64,000 nt of DNA from Halobacillus litoralis (GCF_004101865.1 NZ_CP026118.1:3861001-3925000), one strand, 5' to 3'. Shown: positions 9,310-19,555, numbered from the stretch's first letter. Notes: generated by a model from the sequence alone, not told the origin. Numbers and translations are program-made.

Positions 9310-9314
9310 ATGAT

Positions 9315-9350
9315 AATCAGAAAGGGGATTCCCTTTCTGATTTTTCTTTT
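9315..9350 (+). terminator. Terminator after accB-accC-yqhY
   Basis: A 12-bp stem (9315-9326 with 9331-9342), 4-base loop and a T-rich tail, five bases beyond the yqhY stop. Confidence 0.88.
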
Positions 9351-9452
9351 TTATGAAAGAATTCACTATGATTGGTTCTACCCTATCATCATAGCTTTTA
9401 TTCCGCTAAAATGTTATTATTCTAACGGATATTACCTTAAAGGAGAATGAAC

Positions 9453-9830
9453 ATGAAACGACGCACAGCACGAGAAAAAGCACTACAGGCGCTTTTTCAA
9501 ACGATTACGAGTGAAATAGACACAGATGAAGCAATCGAGCATGTAGTCGAAGGGCATGAAGTGGATGATTTCCTTTATGATCTTGTACATGGAGTTATGA
9601 AGTACCGGGAGGAATTGGATCAATGGATTTCTGACAATCTGGATCATTGGACATTGGCACGTCTGGCTAAAGTAGAGAAAACAGTCTTGCGAATGGCAGC
9701 ATATGAAATGAAGTACAAAGAAGATGTACCGACACAGGTGGCTATCAACGAAGCTATCGAATTAGCCAAAATCTTCGGGGAAGAAGATTCAGGGAAGTTT
9801 GTCAACGGCGTTTTATCAAAAATGGTATAA
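9453..9830 (+). CDS. nusB: Transcription antitermination factor NusB
   Basis: A 125-residue all-helical protein starting [16 protein letters not shown]. NusB binds boxA RNA with NusE (ribosomal protein S10) in rRNA antitermination. The C-terminal [20 protein letters not shown] and GKFVNGVL stretches are family hallmarks. ATG 9453 lies 7 bases after TAAAGGAG; the ATG at 9447 is too close to that site. Confidence 0.95.
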   Translation: MKRRTAREKALQALFQTITSEIDTDEAIEHVVEGHEVDDFLYDLVHGVMKYREELDQWISDNLDHWTLARLAKVEKTVLRMAAYEMKYKEDVPTQVAINEAIELAKIFGEEDSGKFVNGVLSKMV

Positions 9831-9853
9831 AATTTTGAAGGGGGAATGGAGAA

Positions 9854-10705
9854 ATGTCAGCAGAAGTGATTTACGGAAAACCATTAGCTGAAGAACTACG
9901 TCAAGAGATGAAAGAAGAAGTCAGTGCTTTACATGAGAAGAAAATTCATCCGAAATTGGTGGTCGTGATCATAGGAGAAGATCCTGCATCCATGTCCTAT
10001 GTTAAAGGCAAACAGCGTGCTTCTGAAAAAGTTGGCCTTGATTCCGAATTGATTGAACTACCTGTAGATACTTCAGAGCAATATCTTTTGGATTTAATCG
10101 ACCGTTTGAATCAGGATGATGAGGTACATGGCATTCTCGTTCAGCTGCCAGTACCAGAGCATATATCTGACCAGAAGATCATTGAATCAATCGATCCCAG
10201 AAAAGATGTCGACGGTTTTCACCCTATGAATGCGGGCAGAATGTTGACTGGACAAGATACATTTTATCCTTGTACCCCTTACGGAATTTTAGTGATGCTC
10301 AAGCGTGCATCTATCTCTTTGGAAGGGAAGCATGTTGTAATCGTGGGCAGAAGTAACCTTGTCGGTAAACCAGTCGGCCAATTGTTGTTGAATGAAAACG
10401 CAACAGTTACACATTGCCATTCAAGGACGAAAGATCTGCGTCATCATACTAAACAGGCAGATATATTGATTGTAGCAGCTGGTAGACCATCTCTTGTATC
10501 TGGAGAAGATATTAGTGAAGGGACAGTGGTCATTGATGTCGGTGTAAATCGTGTGGATGGTAAGTTGACGGGAGATGTCGACTTTGATTCTGCCAAAGAA
10601 GTAGCATCCTACATCACCCCGGTCCCTAAAGGAGTTGGGCCGATGACGATTACGATGCTGCTCCATAATACGATTGAAGCCGCCAAACGAATTCACGGCC
10701 AGTAA
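9854..10705 (+). CDS. folD: Bifunctional methylene-THF dehydrogenase / methenyl-THF cyclohydrolase
   Basis: A 283-residue FolD. It interconverts 5,10-methylene-, methenyl- and 10-formyl-tetrahydrofolate with NADP. The catalytic YVKGKQRASEKVG (Tyr and Lys), the DVDGFHPMNAG substrate segment, and the Rossmann motif VIVGRSNLVGKPV are visible, and the conserved TPVPKGVGPMTITML lies near the end. Its start follows GAAGGGGGAATGG. Same position between nusB and xseA as in B. subtilis. Confidence 0.97.
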   Translation: MSAEVIYGKPLAEELRQEMKEEVSALHEKKIHPKLVVVIIGEDPASMSYVKGKQRASEKVGLDSELIELPVDTSEQYLLDLIDRLNQDDEVHGILVQLPVPEHISDQKIIESIDPRKDVDGFHPMNAGRMLTGQDTFYPCTPYGILVMLKRASISLEGKHVVIVGRSNLVGKPVGQLLLNENATVTHCHSRTKDLRHHTKQADILIVAAGRPSLVSGEDISEGTVVIDVGVNRVDGKLTGDVDFDSAKEVASYITPVPKGVGPMTITMLLHNTIEAAKRIHGQ

Positions 10706-10718
10706 GGGGGAATAGTTG

Positions 10719-12068
10719 GTGCAGGACCAATATTTAACAGTTACAGCCTTGACGAAGTATATCAAGCGGAAGCTCTCCGGTGATCCACACTTGAAAACCG
10801 TGTGGCTCCGGGGAGAGGTCTCTAATTTTAAACACCATAGCCGAGGGCATATGTACCTTTCTCTTAAAGATGAACAAGCCCGCATTCAGGCTGTTATGTT
10901 TGCCGGAAACAACCGATCGTTGAAATTCGTCCCCGAAAATGGAATGAATGTGTTGGTCAAGGGTGAGGTGAATGTGTACGAACCGATGGGGCAGTACCAG
11001 TTATACCTTAAAGAAATGCAACCTGATGGAATCGGTGCCCTATACTTTGCCTTTGAACAATTAAAAGGAAAGCTTGAAAAAGAAGGGCTGTTCGCTTTCG
11101 ATCGGAAAAAGCCCCTCCCTACATATCCGCAGCATATTGGGGTTATCACTTCGCCGACTGGCGCTGCCGTCAAGGACATATTAACGACCATTGAACGTCG
11201 GTATCCGATTGTCCCTGTCTCGATTCTTCCTGTCCTTGTGCAAGGGGAAAGAGCGGCGAATTCAGTGGTCAATGCCATTCAATATGCGAATGAACATTTA
11301 GATTGCGACGTTCTTATCGTCGGTCGAGGCGGAGGTTCTATCGAAGACTTGTGGGGGTTCAATGAAGAGGTGGTCGCAAGGGCGATCGCCGAATCTGAGA
11401 TCCCAGTGATTTCTGGTGTCGGTCATGAAACGGATACCACGATCAGTGATTTTGTGGCGGATGTAAGGGCAGCGACCCCGACTGGAGCAGCTGAATTGGC
11501 AGTACCATCGATAATTGAATTGAAGGACCAGGTTCATGCTTATAATCAACGCTTGATTCGAGTAATGGCTGGAATTCAGTCGGAAGCCAAGCAAAAGTTG
11601 ACTAGATTGCAAAAGTCATACGCTTTTAAATATCCCGAACAATTGATGCGTCAGAAAGAACAAGACCTTGATCGGATATTAGAACGGATGAACCGGCAGA
11701 TTGAACGGAAACATTCCCAGCACCAGGAACAGTGGTCTTATTTGACCAAAAGGCTGCGTCAGCAAGGACCGGAAACGAAGATGAAAGAAGGGGCGGAAAC
11801 GTTGGAAAAGCAGACGAAGCAGCTCCAACTAAGGTTTCAGCATCTTTTGCAACACAAAAAGGAACGTTTCCATACCACAATTGATAAATTGACCCTTTTA
11901 AATCCACTTGACATTATGAAGCGCGGTTATGCCATTCCTTTTACTGAAAAAGGAAAAGTCATCAAAAAAGCAAGCAGCGTGAAGTCAGGGGATCCGATCT
12001 CGTTGAAAGTGCAGGATGGAACAATCGACTGCCATGTAACAGGCGTGAAGGAGGAAGAAAATGACTGA
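10719..12068 (+). CDS. xseA: Exodeoxyribonuclease VII large subunit
   Basis: A 449-residue XseA: an N-terminal OB-fold ([15 protein letters not shown] to about residue 100), the catalytic domain with [29 protein letters not shown] and [28 protein letters not shown], and a long coiled-coil region before the C-terminus that binds XseB. It degrades single-stranded DNA to oligonucleotides. GTG 10719 is 8 bases after TAAGGGGG; TTG 10716 is an equally open alternative. The 3' end overlaps xseB by 8 bases. Confidence 0.96.
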   Translation: MQDQYLTVTALTKYIKRKLSGDPHLKTVWLRGEVSNFKHHSRGHMYLSLKDEQARIQAVMFAGNNRSLKFVPENGMNVLVKGEVNVYEPMGQYQLYLKEMQPDGIGALYFAFEQLKGKLEKEGLFAFDRKKPLPTYPQHIGVITSPTGAAVKDILTTIERRYPIVPVSILPVLVQGERAANSVVNAIQYANEHLDCDVLIVGRGGGSIEDLWGFNEEVVARAIAESEIPVISGVGHETDTTISDFVADVRAATPTGAAELAVPSIIELKDQVHAYNQRLIRVMAGIQSEAKQKLTRLQKSYAFKYPEQLMRQKEQDLDRILERMNRQIERKHSQHQEQWSYLTKRLRQQGPETKMKEGAETLEKQTKQLQLRFQHLLQHKKERFHTTIDKLTLLNPLDIMKRGYAIPFTEKGKVIKKASSVKSGDPISLKVQDGTIDCHVTGVKEEEND

Positions 12069-12297
12069 TAATAAAGAAGAAATCAGCTTTGAAGAAGCAA
12101 TGAAGCAATTGGAAGAGATAGTAGAGAAACTTGAAACAGGCGAAGTACCTTTGGAAAAAGCGATCCAATTTTATCAAGAAGGGATGAAACTTTCCAAATT
12201 ATGCAGTGAAAAGCTCGGCAATGTAGAAACACAAATGCAAAAGATCATGAATGAGCATGGTGAATTCGAGCCGTTTTCGGTGCAGGAGGAAGAGTGA
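12061..12297 (+). CDS. xseB: Exodeoxyribonuclease VII small subunit
   Basis: A 78-residue helical hairpin protein with the family start [25 protein letters not shown]. It packs on the XseA coiled coil to form exonuclease VII. Its ribosome binding site GAAGGAGGAAG lies inside the end of xseA, so translation is coupled. Only three bases separate it from ispA. Confidence 0.95.
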   Translation: MTDNKEEISFEEAMKQLEEIVEKLETGEVPLEKAIQFYQEGMKLSKLCSEKLGNVETQMQKIMNEHGEFEPFSVQEEE

Positions 12298-12300
12298 ATC

Positions 12301-13179
12301 GTGCAATTATCGGAATATTTGAACCAAAAACGCCGATTAATTAATGAACAGCTGAAACTCTATGTGCGGGATTATTCCGTACCCGGAAGAATCCAGGATG
12401 CCATGATGTATTCTATCGAAGCGGGAGGTAAACGTCTTCGGCCGATTTTACTTATGGCTACGGCGGAAGCTTTTGGGGCTGATGAGCAAAAAGCAATAGG
12501 GGTGGCTTCCAGTCTTGAAATGATTCACACGTATTCACTTATCCATGATGATTTGCCAGCAATGGATAACGACGATATGCGAAGAGGCATGCCTACAAGT
12601 CATAAGCAGTTCGATGAGGCGACGGCCATTTTAGCTGGTGATGCATTATTGACATTGAGCTCCCAAATAATTGCAGAAGATTCCAGTCTTGATGCTCATG
12701 AGCGGGTATATTTGATTCGCGAACTCTCTAAGGCGAGTGGGGCGACAGGAATGGTCGAAGGGCAAATGCAGGATATGCTGAGCGAAAATAAAAAAGTTTC
12801 CCTGGAACAGCTGGAAAGCATTCATAAGAATAAAACTGGCCAATTATTACGTTTCTCCATTATAGCTGGAGCGTACCTTGGTAAAGCTGCAGGTGATTCT
12901 AAAGAAGAAATCACCAAAATGGCGGAAGCAATTGGGCTCATTTTTCAAATCCAGGATGATATTCTTGATGTTACTGGAGACGCAGATAAAATCGGTAAGC
13001 CGATTGGAAGTGACGAAGACAATCTGAAGAGTACCTATCCGCAACTGTTGGGAGTGGAAGGGGCTAAGAAACAAAAAGAGAAATATGTCTTGACGGCCCA
13101 GGAATCTTTGAAAAATGCCGGCGTCGAAGGGACTTATCTTTCTGCATTAATCGATTATCTCAGCAGCCGTGATTACTGA
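12301..13179 (+). CDS. ispA: Farnesyl/geranyl diphosphate synthase
   Basis: A 292-residue short-chain isoprenyl diphosphate synthase. The first Asp-rich motif is DDLPAMDNDDMRRG and the second is DDILDVTGD; GGKRLRP supplies the diphosphate-binding residues. It condenses IPP with DMAPP and GPP. It begins with GTG behind GAGGAAGAG at the end of xseB. The OLE RNA starts about 50 bases after its stop. Confidence 0.96.
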   Translation: MQLSEYLNQKRRLINEQLKLYVRDYSVPGRIQDAMMYSIEAGGKRLRPILLMATAEAFGADEQKAIGVASSLEMIHTYSLIHDDLPAMDNDDMRRGMPTSHKQFDEATAILAGDALLTLSSQIIAEDSSLDAHERVYLIRELSKASGATGMVEGQMQDMLSENKKVSLEQLESIHKNKTGQLLRFSIIAGAYLGKAAGDSKEEITKMAEAIGLIFQIQDDILDVTGDADKIGKPIGSDEDNLKSTYPQLLGVEGAKKQKEKYVLTAQESLKNAGVEGTYLSALIDYLSSRDY

Positions 13180-13193
13180 TTAGAATGTTTCGA

Positions 13194-13222
13194 TTGAGGA
13201 CGACATTATAATATGATATATT
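13194..13222 (+). promoter_or_regulatory. Promoter for OLE RNA / oapA-dxs
   Basis: TTGAGG (13194-13199), a 17-base spacer and TATATT (13217-13222), with TGA directly before the -10 (extended -10). A start near 13229 would place the OLE RNA 5' end at the first conserved paired region. Read-through from ispA is also possible. Confidence 0.6.
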
Positions 13223-13228
13223 AGGATT

Positions 13229-13820
13229 ACAAAAGGAATGGTGCAGTATTCTAGTCGGCCCTCCGTTCCTGAAGGCGGGCCTAAAAATCCGCCAAAGGGC
13301 ATATCGATGAAGTTCCTTGTGTTGGCTTGAGGCGCCCAGCCTTGGGTCGATGCTGGGAGTTAAGGTCGCAGGGCGATCCACAAAGGCATGTGGGCGTTGA
13401 CCCTGCTTCCGCGGAGGCCCATTCTTGTGATGGTATCTGAGCCAGATACCGTTATGAAATGGGGTATGAACCTGCAGCATATGGAGTAACATCTATATGC
13501 GCAGCGTAGCCTGCCTTGAGTGGTTTTTGAGGGGATTATAGTCATTGAACACCAAGCAGCTTCAGATGGCCACTGAGGTGCTGGTGCGTAAACTATATGA
13601 AATCAATACTGCAAAAGAGGCTAAGGAACGGTTAAAGGCTGTCGGGGAAATCCCCTAGACTGTTCAGAAATGGACATGGAATAAGAATTATAGTGTGGAC
13701 TAAGTGGCAATCTAGTCCAACTTTCGGAAACGGAGTTGAGTCGAGTTTAAAGGGGAACCGCCAGAGTGGTGACACTCGGTACTCGATTGGGAAAACCTAC
13801 TAGACCTAAGCCGCAATTTT
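13229..13820 (+). ncRNA. OLE RNA (ornate, large, extremophilic)
   Basis: About 590 bases without coding potential but rich in GC helices and GNRA-like loops in an otherwise AT-leaning region, for example the stem 13432-13439 with 13443-13450. Position identifies it: OLE RNAs of about 600 nt lie between isoprenoid genes of extremophilic Firmicutes, next to the gene for their membrane partner OapA, here immediately downstream. The known RNA forms an abundant membrane-bound complex linked to Mg2+, cold and alcohol stress in Bacillus halodurans. The ends are inferred: the 5' end from the promoter and the 3' end from loss of structure near AAGCCGCAATTTTT. No strong terminator follows. Confidence 0.88.
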
Positions 13821-13886
13821 TACTTGTTCCATGACCATTCCTTTCGAATACATACATTCCTTAATTTTAAGATATAGAGGTAAAGA

Positions 13887-14486
13887 ATGGACAATAAATT
13901 AAAAAGAGCTGTACAATTCAGTTTAAGTATTGCCGTTATCACATTTGTGTTAGCGGCTATTTTTTCAGTTATATCTTCTTCCGTATTGAGCGGGGTCATT
14001 TGGATTTTCGGCCTCGTCATTGTATTCATCATCGTTTTTACAGGTGTGGTTTTTGACATGCTCGGTATTGCGGCTACGGCTGCTCAAGAGAAGCCGTTTC
14101 ACGCGATGGCATCTGAAAAAGTGCCTGGTGCCAAGGAAGCGATTGCTATTGTCAGAAATGCAGACCGATTCGCAAGTTTCTGTAACGACGTTATCGGGGA
14201 TATATCTGGTATAGTGAGTGGGACGGCTTCTGCAGTCGTCGTCATTCAGCTGGCCAACAGTTTCGGTTACAGTGACGGATCTACCGTTCAAATCGTCATT
14301 TCTGTAGCCCTGACAAGTATTGTGGCGGCTTTGACGGTCGGAGGGAAAGCGCTGGGGAAATATTTTGCTATTCATTCATCAACGAAGATCATCTTTTTTG
14401 CCGCTAAAGTAATCTCATGGTTAGAAAAAAGGCTGAAAGTAAGAATAGTAACAAGTGCCGCGACATCCACAAAAAAATCAAGATAA
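13887..14486 (+). CDS. oapA: OLE-associated membrane protein OapA
   Basis: A 199-residue protein with about four membrane segments (roughly residues 9-30, 33-57, 115-135 and 140-160) and basic stretches at both ends (MDNKLKRA; KRLKVRIVT...TKKSR). The loop between the membrane pairs has the ATAAQEKPFHAMASEKVPGAKEA motif, resembling the DUF21-type Mg2+ transporter region. In the characterised system OapA binds OLE RNA and anchors it in the membrane. The weak GAGGT site precedes ATG 13887. It is co-directional with ispA and lies 18 bases before dxs. Confidence 0.88.
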   Translation: MDNKLKRAVQFSLSIAVITFVLAAIFSVISSSVLSGVIWIFGLVIVFIIVFTGVVFDMLGIAATAAQEKPFHAMASEKVPGAKEAIAIVRNADRFASFCNDVIGDISGIVSGTASAVVVIQLANSFGYSDGSTVQIVISVALTSIVAALTVGGKALGKYFAIHSSTKIIFFAAKVISWLEKRLKVRIVTSAATSTKKSR

Positions 14487-14504
14487 CTACAAGGGGGTCC
14501 TTTA

Positions 14505-16397
14505 ATGGATCTGTGTAAAATCAAAGACCCTTCGATACTGAAGGACATGAATATGAATCAACTGGAAGACTTTGCTGAGGAAACGAGACAGTTTCTTATT
14601 GAAAATTTAGCTACGACAGGCGGACACTTAGGTGCGAACCTTGGTGTAGTGGAACTTACATTGGCCTTGCACAAAGTGTACAAGAGCCCTGAAGACCGAT
14701 TTTTATGGGATGTCGGACATCAATCCTATATTCATAAAATTTTGACGGGCCGCGGCGGTAAATTCGATACGCTACGCCAATACCAGGGTTTGTGCGGATT
14801 CCCGAAACGGGATGAAAGTGAACATGATATTTGGGAAACAGGACATAGTTCAACATCCCTGTCAGCTGCGATGGGAATGGCTATCGCCCGTGATTTGAAG
14901 AAAGAAGATCATTCGATTTTACCGATTATCGGTGATGGTGCTTTGACAGGTGGAATGGCCTTAGAAGCGCTCAACCACATCGGCCATGAGAAAAAAAATG
15001 TAACCGTTATCCTCAATGATAATGAAATGTCAATTGCTAAAAACGTGGGAGCATTGCACGGAGCACTCGGACGTATGAGAAGTGCAGGAAAATACAACAG
15101 AGCGAAAGATGATCTTGAATGGTTATTGAAAAAAATACCGGCAGTCGGAGGCAAAATTGCTCAAGCGGCTGAGCGTCTGAAAGATAGCATGAAGTATTTT
15201 GTTGTGCCGGGTATGTTTTTCGAAGAACTTGGGTTCACCTATTACGGTCCGGTTGATGGCCACGATTTCAATGATTTGATTGAGAACTTGAACTATGCGA
15301 AAAAGACGGACGGGCCGGTAATCGTCCACGTCATGACTAAAAAAGGAAAAGGATACCACCCAGCCGAAACCGATGTGAAGGATAAATGGCATGGAGTAGG
15401 ACCTTATAAGATCGAGTCTGGAGAAAAGATTAAACCAGCGGATGCTCCACCTGCATGGAGTTCTGTCATCAGTGATGCCTTAAGAGTGGAGGCGCGTCAG
15501 GATGATCGGATTGTAGCTGTTACACCTGCTATGATTCTCGGCTCGAAGTTAGAGAAGTTCGGGGAAGAGTTCCCGGATCGTTTGTATGATGTGGGAATCG
15601 CAGAACAGCATGCGACCACTTTGTCTGCAGGTTTAGCTACCCAAGGTATGAAACCGTTTTTAGCCATCTATTCCACGTTTTTACAACGGGGATATGATCA
15701 AGTGATCCACGATGTCGCCAGGCAAAAATTGAATGTCACATTCGGTATCGATCGTGCGGGTCTCGTCGGTGCGGATGGGGAGACCCATCAGGGAGTTTTT
15801 GACGTAGCGTTTCTAAGATCCGTACCCAATATGATCATCTCAATGCCGAAGGATGAAAATGAGGCGCAGCATCTTGTACACACAGCAACACAGTATGATG
15901 ATGGTCCATTCGCCATCCGCTACCCGCGCGGAAACGCAAAAGGTGTCGAGTCAGATCAGAAACTACAAACGATTCCCATCGGCAGCTGGGACGTGCTCAA
16001 AGAAGGTTCCGATGCTGTTGTTTTGACATTCGGTACTACCATTGACATGGCATTGGAAGCAAGTGAGCGCATGGAAAAAGAGGGACGTTCTGTCCGGGTC
16101 GTAAATGCACGCTTCATTAAACCATTGGATGATAGCATGTTGCACGATATTATGAAAGAAGGCCTTCCGATTTTGACAGTGGAAGAAGCTGTGTTACAAG
16201 GTGGTTTTGGCTCAAGTGTCTTGGAATTTGCTGAAGAAAACAGCTATACCTCCCAGTGGGTGAAACGCATGGGGATTCCTGACCGGTTCATTGAACATGG
16301 CAGTGTACCTAAGCTTTGGGAAGAAATCGGTTTGACAGCTGAAAATATGGTTCACTATTTGAAAGAAATGACACCGACTAAGAGGCAAAGGGCTTAA
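14505..16397 (+). CDS. dxs: 1-deoxy-D-xylulose-5-phosphate synthase
   Basis: A 630-residue ThDP enzyme making DXP from pyruvate and glyceraldehyde 3-phosphate, the first step of the MEP isoprenoid pathway. N-terminal [14 protein letters not shown], the ThDP motif [35 protein letters not shown], and the C-terminal pyrimidine-binding domain with [16 protein letters not shown] are visible. AAGGGGGT precedes the ATG. Its products feed ispA, encoded just upstream of the OLE RNA. Confidence 0.97.
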   Translation: MDLCKIKDPSILKDMNMNQLEDFAEETRQFLIENLATTGGHLGANLGVVELTLALHKVYKSPEDRFLWDVGHQSYIHKILTGRGGKFDTLRQYQGLCGFPKRDESEHDIWETGHSSTSLSAAMGMAIARDLKKEDHSILPIIGDGALTGGMALEALNHIGHEKKNVTVILNDNEMSIAKNVGALHGALGRMRSAGKYNRAKDDLEWLLKKIPAVGGKIAQAAERLKDSMKYFVVPGMFFEELGFTYYGPVDGHDFNDLIENLNYAKKTDGPVIVHVMTKKGKGYHPAETDVKDKWHGVGPYKIESGEKIKPADAPPAWSSVISDALRVEARQDDRIVAVTPAMILGSKLEKFGEEFPDRLYDVGIAEQHATTLSAGLATQGMKPFLAIYSTFLQRGYDQVIHDVARQKLNVTFGIDRAGLVGADGETHQGVFDVAFLRSVPNMIISMPKDENEAQHLVHTATQYDDGPFAIRYPRGNAKGVESDQKLQTIPIGSWDVLKEGSDAVVLTFGTTIDMALEASERMEKEGRSVRVVNARFIKPLDDSMLHDIMKEGLPILTVEEAVLQGGFGSSVLEFAEENSYTSQWVKRMGIPDRFIEHGSVPKLWEEIGLTAENMVHYLKEMTPTKRQRA

Positions 16398-16402
16398 TTG
16401 AT

Positions 16403-17227
16403 ATGAGCAGAAAAGTCAGATTAGATGTTTTATTAGTGGAAAAAGGTTATATAGAAACACGGGAAAAAGCGAAAAGGTCTATCATGGCGGGCTTAGTTTT
16501 TCACGACCAGGTCCGGTTGGATAAGCCGGGTCAGAAGGTAGAGGAAGATGTTGAGCTGACTGTCAAAGGAAAAGCGATTCCTTATGTCAGCAGGGGTGGT
16601 CTGAAGCTCGAAAAGGCCTTGAGGGAATTCGATCTTAGCGTAGAGGACAAACTGATGATCGATATCGGGTCTTCAACAGGCGGTTTTACGGATTGTGGGT
16701 TACAAAATGGTGTGAAATTAAGCTATGCCATTGATGTGGGGTATAATCAGTTAGACTGGACGTTGCGTAATCATGAGCAAGTCATTGTGATGGAGCGGAC
16801 GAATTTCCGTTACGTTACGAAAGAAGATTTAACAGCAGGAAGTCCACAATTCGCTTCAATCGATGTTTCTTTCATATCGTTACGCATCATCTTGCCGGTG
16901 CTTGCGACAATCCTGGAAGAACAGGGAGATGTCGTCGCTTTAATAAAACCCCAGTTCGAAGCCGGTCGTGAGCAGGTTGGTAAGAAAGGAATTGTCAAGG
17001 ACCCGCGTATTCATAGCCAGGTCGTTGAAACGATTCTTGATTTTGCAGCAGATCATGGCTATTCTGTTTATGGACTTACTTTTTCTCCAATTACCGGAGG
17101 GGACGGAAACATAGAGTTTCTTGTACACCTTCGTCTGACTGGCGAAAAAAGAGGAAATACAATGGATGGCGTCGATATCGGGGCGGTAATAGCCGAAGCG
17201 CATGATGTGCACAGCAAAAACGCATAA
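16403..17227 (+). CDS. tlyA: TlyA family rRNA 2'-O-methyltransferase / YqxC
   Basis: A 274-residue protein: an N-terminal S4 RNA-binding domain (RLDVLLVEKGYIETREKAKRSIMAGLV) followed by an FtsJ-like Rossmann methyltransferase with SAM motif LMIDIGSSTGGFTDCGL. TlyA homologues methylate rRNA. It starts 5 bases after dxs. Its usual place between dxs and ahrC is kept. Confidence 0.93.
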   Translation: MSRKVRLDVLLVEKGYIETREKAKRSIMAGLVFHDQVRLDKPGQKVEEDVELTVKGKAIPYVSRGGLKLEKALREFDLSVEDKLMIDIGSSTGGFTDCGLQNGVKLSYAIDVGYNQLDWTLRNHEQVIVMERTNFRYVTKEDLTAGSPQFASIDVSFISLRIILPVLATILEEQGDVVALIKPQFEAGREQVGKKGIVKDPRIHSQVVETILDFAADHGYSVYGLTFSPITGGDGNIEFLVHLRLTGEKRGNTMDGVDIGAVIAEAHDVHSKNA

Positions 17228-17234
17228 TGTATGT

Positions 17235-17262
17235 AAAAGGGCTGTTAAGAGGCCCTTTTCTT
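17235..17262 (+). terminator. Weak terminator after tlyA
   Basis: An 8-bp stem AAAAGGGC / GCCCTTTT with a 9-base loop and a short T-rich end, seven bases after the tlyA stop. Confidence 0.6.
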
Positions 17263-17290
17263 ATGGAAGGACTTGAAACGGAGGATGGTC

Positions 17291-17740
17291 ATGAATAAAG
17301 GACAACGGCATATCAAAATCAGGGAACTCATAACGAACGACGATATTGAAACTCAAGATGAATTAGTCGATCGATTGAAGGGTATGGGATATAATGTCAC
17401 TCAGGCTACAGTTTCCCGTGACATAAAAGAACTGCATCTTGTCAAAGTGCCAATGATGGATGGACGCTATAAGTACAGCCTTCCTGCGGATCAGCGCTTT
17501 AACCCTTTTGAGAAGTTGAAGCGTTTGATGATGGATGCATTTGTCAGTATTGACAGGGCAGGGCACTTCATCATTTTGAAGACTTTACCGGGAAACGCCA
17601 ACGCCGTCGGTGCATTAGTGGACAACCTGGAGTGGGATGAAATCATGGGCACAATTTGTGGTGATGATACATGCTTGATTATTTGCCGGAGTGAAGAACA
17701 GACAGAAACGATTAGTGACCAATTGCTAAATATGCTATAA
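17291..17740 (+). CDS. argR: Arginine repressor ArgR/AhrC
   Basis: A 149-residue protein, the same length as B. subtilis AhrC and very similar along its whole length. The winged-helix DNA-binding domain ([21 protein letters not shown]) occupies the first half and the hexamerising, arginine-binding domain with [12 protein letters not shown] the second. It represses arginine synthesis and activates catabolism when arginine is bound. ATG 17291 is 6 bases after CGGAGG; the upstream in-frame TTG overlaps that site. A rocB-like arginine-catabolism gene lies in the same window at 56139. Confidence 0.97.
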   Translation: MNKGQRHIKIRELITNDDIETQDELVDRLKGMGYNVTQATVSRDIKELHLVKVPMMDGRYKYSLPADQRFNPFEKLKRLMMDAFVSIDRAGHFIILKTLPGNANAVGALVDNLEWDEIMGTICGDDTCLIICRSEEQTETISDQLLNML

Positions 17741-17757
17741 CTGAGGTGGTTAGTTTC

Positions 17758-19482
17758 ATGCTGACAGAATTGTCTATTCGTGATTTTGCAATTATTGATC
17801 GAATTTCAATCACGTTCAAAGAAGGGTTGACCGTCTTGACAGGGGAGACCGGTGCAGGAAAGTCGATAATCATCGATGCAATCCAATTGCTGGCTGGAGG
17901 ACGGGGATCCGTCGAATTTGTTCGTCATGGAACAAAAAAAGCCGAAATCGAAGGGTTGTTTACGATCGATCCGGATCACCCGATTTATAAAACGGGGGCA
18001 GAGTTCGGAGTGGACATCGATGAGGACGGAATGGTAGTTCTGCAAAGAACGATTACCCATCAAGGAAAAAGCATTTGCCGGGTTAATGGCAAACTTGTCA
18101 CTCTTGGCATAATGAAGGAATTCGGAAGAACACTCATCGACATCCATAGTCAACATGAAACCCAGTCATTGATGGACCCTGAGCGGCATATCGAGTTACT
18201 GGATGTTTTCTCCAGCAGTGATTTAAAGCCTTCCCTCGAGGAATACCGCCGTGTCTATGATAAATATCGCAGCTTAGTGAAACGCTATAAAGAATTAAGT
18301 GAAAATGAGCAGGAGATGGCTCAACGCTTGGATCTTTTGGAGTTTCAACTTCGTGAACTGCAAGAAGCTGAATTGCAGCCTTTAGAGGACGAACAGTTGG
18401 AAGAAGAACGAAGTAAACTTATGAATTATGAAAAGATCTATCAAGGTATCCATGATGCGTACTATTCATTGTATGGTGAGCAGAGGGGTTTGGACTGGCT
18501 CAGTCATGCAATGACATCGCTTGAAAGCACAGCGGATGTAGATGAACAGTTAGCGAAATTGTCCGAAGAACTTTCGAACTCTTATTATTTGATTGAAGAA
18601 ATGACTTTTCAACTGAGCAATCAAATGGCTGAGCTTGAATTCGATCCGGAGCGATTAAACTCAATTGAGTCACGACTTGATGAACTGAACCGTTTGAAGA
18701 AAAAGTATGGTGCCAAAGTTGATGACATGTTGCAATATGCCTCGAAGATCGAAGAAGAAATCGATGAAATTCGCAATAAGGATTCACACTTAAATAAAAT
18801 GGAGAATGAAATCCACGAATTGGCGCAGGATGCTGTGTTGGAAGCTAAGACTATGCATGATATCCGCACGCATACAGCAGCGACACTTTCAGATTATATA
18901 CATGAAGAGTTAAGAGGCCTTTACCTGGAAAAAGCATCGTTTGCTGTTGATATTCAAATGAAAGAAGGACGATCCTCCGATCCTGCGTTAGATGGTAAGC
19001 CAGTACAACTGCTTCCAAACGGATTCGATATCGTTAAGTTCTTAATTACCACTAACCCGGGTGAACCACTCAAAGAATTACATAAAGTGGCTTCCGGTGG
19101 AGAAATGTCACGTATCATGCTCGCATTGAAACGGATTTTTTCACGTCATCAAGGTGTAACCAGTGTAATTTTCGATGAAGTCGACACTGGTGTCAGTGGG
19201 CGGGTAGCTCAAGCGATTGCTGAAAAAATTCATGGCATCTCCGAAGGTTCCCAAGTTCTTTGTATATCTCACTTGCCACAAGTAGCGGCTATGGCAGATA
19301 CACATGTACGAATCGAAAAACGAGTAGATAATGAACGTACTCAAACCGCAGCTGCAGAACTGAATGATGAGGAAAAAGCAGACGAAATTTCACGGATGAT
19401 TACAGGTGCAGAGTTGACAGAAACGACAGTCGAGCATGCAAAAGAATTGCTTGTAATGGCAGGAAAACATAAAAATAAATAA
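17758..19482 (+). CDS. recN: DNA repair protein RecN
   Basis: A 574-residue SMC-like ATPase. Walker A GETGAGKSIIIDAI lies at residues 30-43, a coiled-coil middle spans about 160-370, and the C-terminal half has the signature VASGGEMSRIMLALK and Walker B SVIFDEVDTGVSGRVA. It acts early in double-strand break repair. ATG 17758 is 8 bases after GAGGTGG. A very long perfect hairpin terminates the transcript. Confidence 0.96.
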   Translation: MLTELSIRDFAIIDRISITFKEGLTVLTGETGAGKSIIIDAIQLLAGGRGSVEFVRHGTKKAEIEGLFTIDPDHPIYKTGAEFGVDIDEDGMVVLQRTITHQGKSICRVNGKLVTLGIMKEFGRTLIDIHSQHETQSLMDPERHIELLDVFSSSDLKPSLEEYRRVYDKYRSLVKRYKELSENEQEMAQRLDLLEFQLRELQEAELQPLEDEQLEEERSKLMNYEKIYQGIHDAYYSLYGEQRGLDWLSHAMTSLESTADVDEQLAKLSEELSNSYYLIEEMTFQLSNQMAELEFDPERLNSIESRLDELNRLKKKYGAKVDDMLQYASKIEEEIDEIRNKDSHLNKMENEIHELAQDAVLEAKTMHDIRTHTAATLSDYIHEELRGLYLEKASFAVDIQMKEGRSSDPALDGKPVQLLPNGFDIVKFLITTNPGEPLKELHKVASGGEMSRIMLALKRIFSRHQGVTSVIFDEVDTGVSGRVAQAIAEKIHGISEGSQVLCISHLPQVAAMADTHVRIEKRVDNERTQTAAAELNDEEKADEISRMITGAELTETTVEHAKELLVMAGKHKNK

Positions 19483-19494
19483 AAGTTCTTAATT

Positions 19495-19555
19495 AAGGGT
19501 AAAATAAATAAACGCATGGAACTGTTCCATGCGTTTATTTATTTTACCCTTTTAT
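19495..19555 (+). terminator. Very long perfect hairpin terminator after recN
   Basis: A perfect 28-base inverted repeat (19495-19522 with 19524-19551) around a single central base, followed by TTT. The AT-rich base plus a GC-richer tip (ACGCATGGAAC) gives a strong, probably bidirectional stop. The rest of the gap to 19824 has no recognisable gene or confident promoter. Confidence 0.85.

Noticed and set aside
13229..13820. OLE region as a group II intron fragment or small protein genes
   Set aside because: No intron-encoded protein, no domain V-like end at an insertion point, and the frames in it lack start signals; the ispA/oapA-dxs context fits OLE RNA better.
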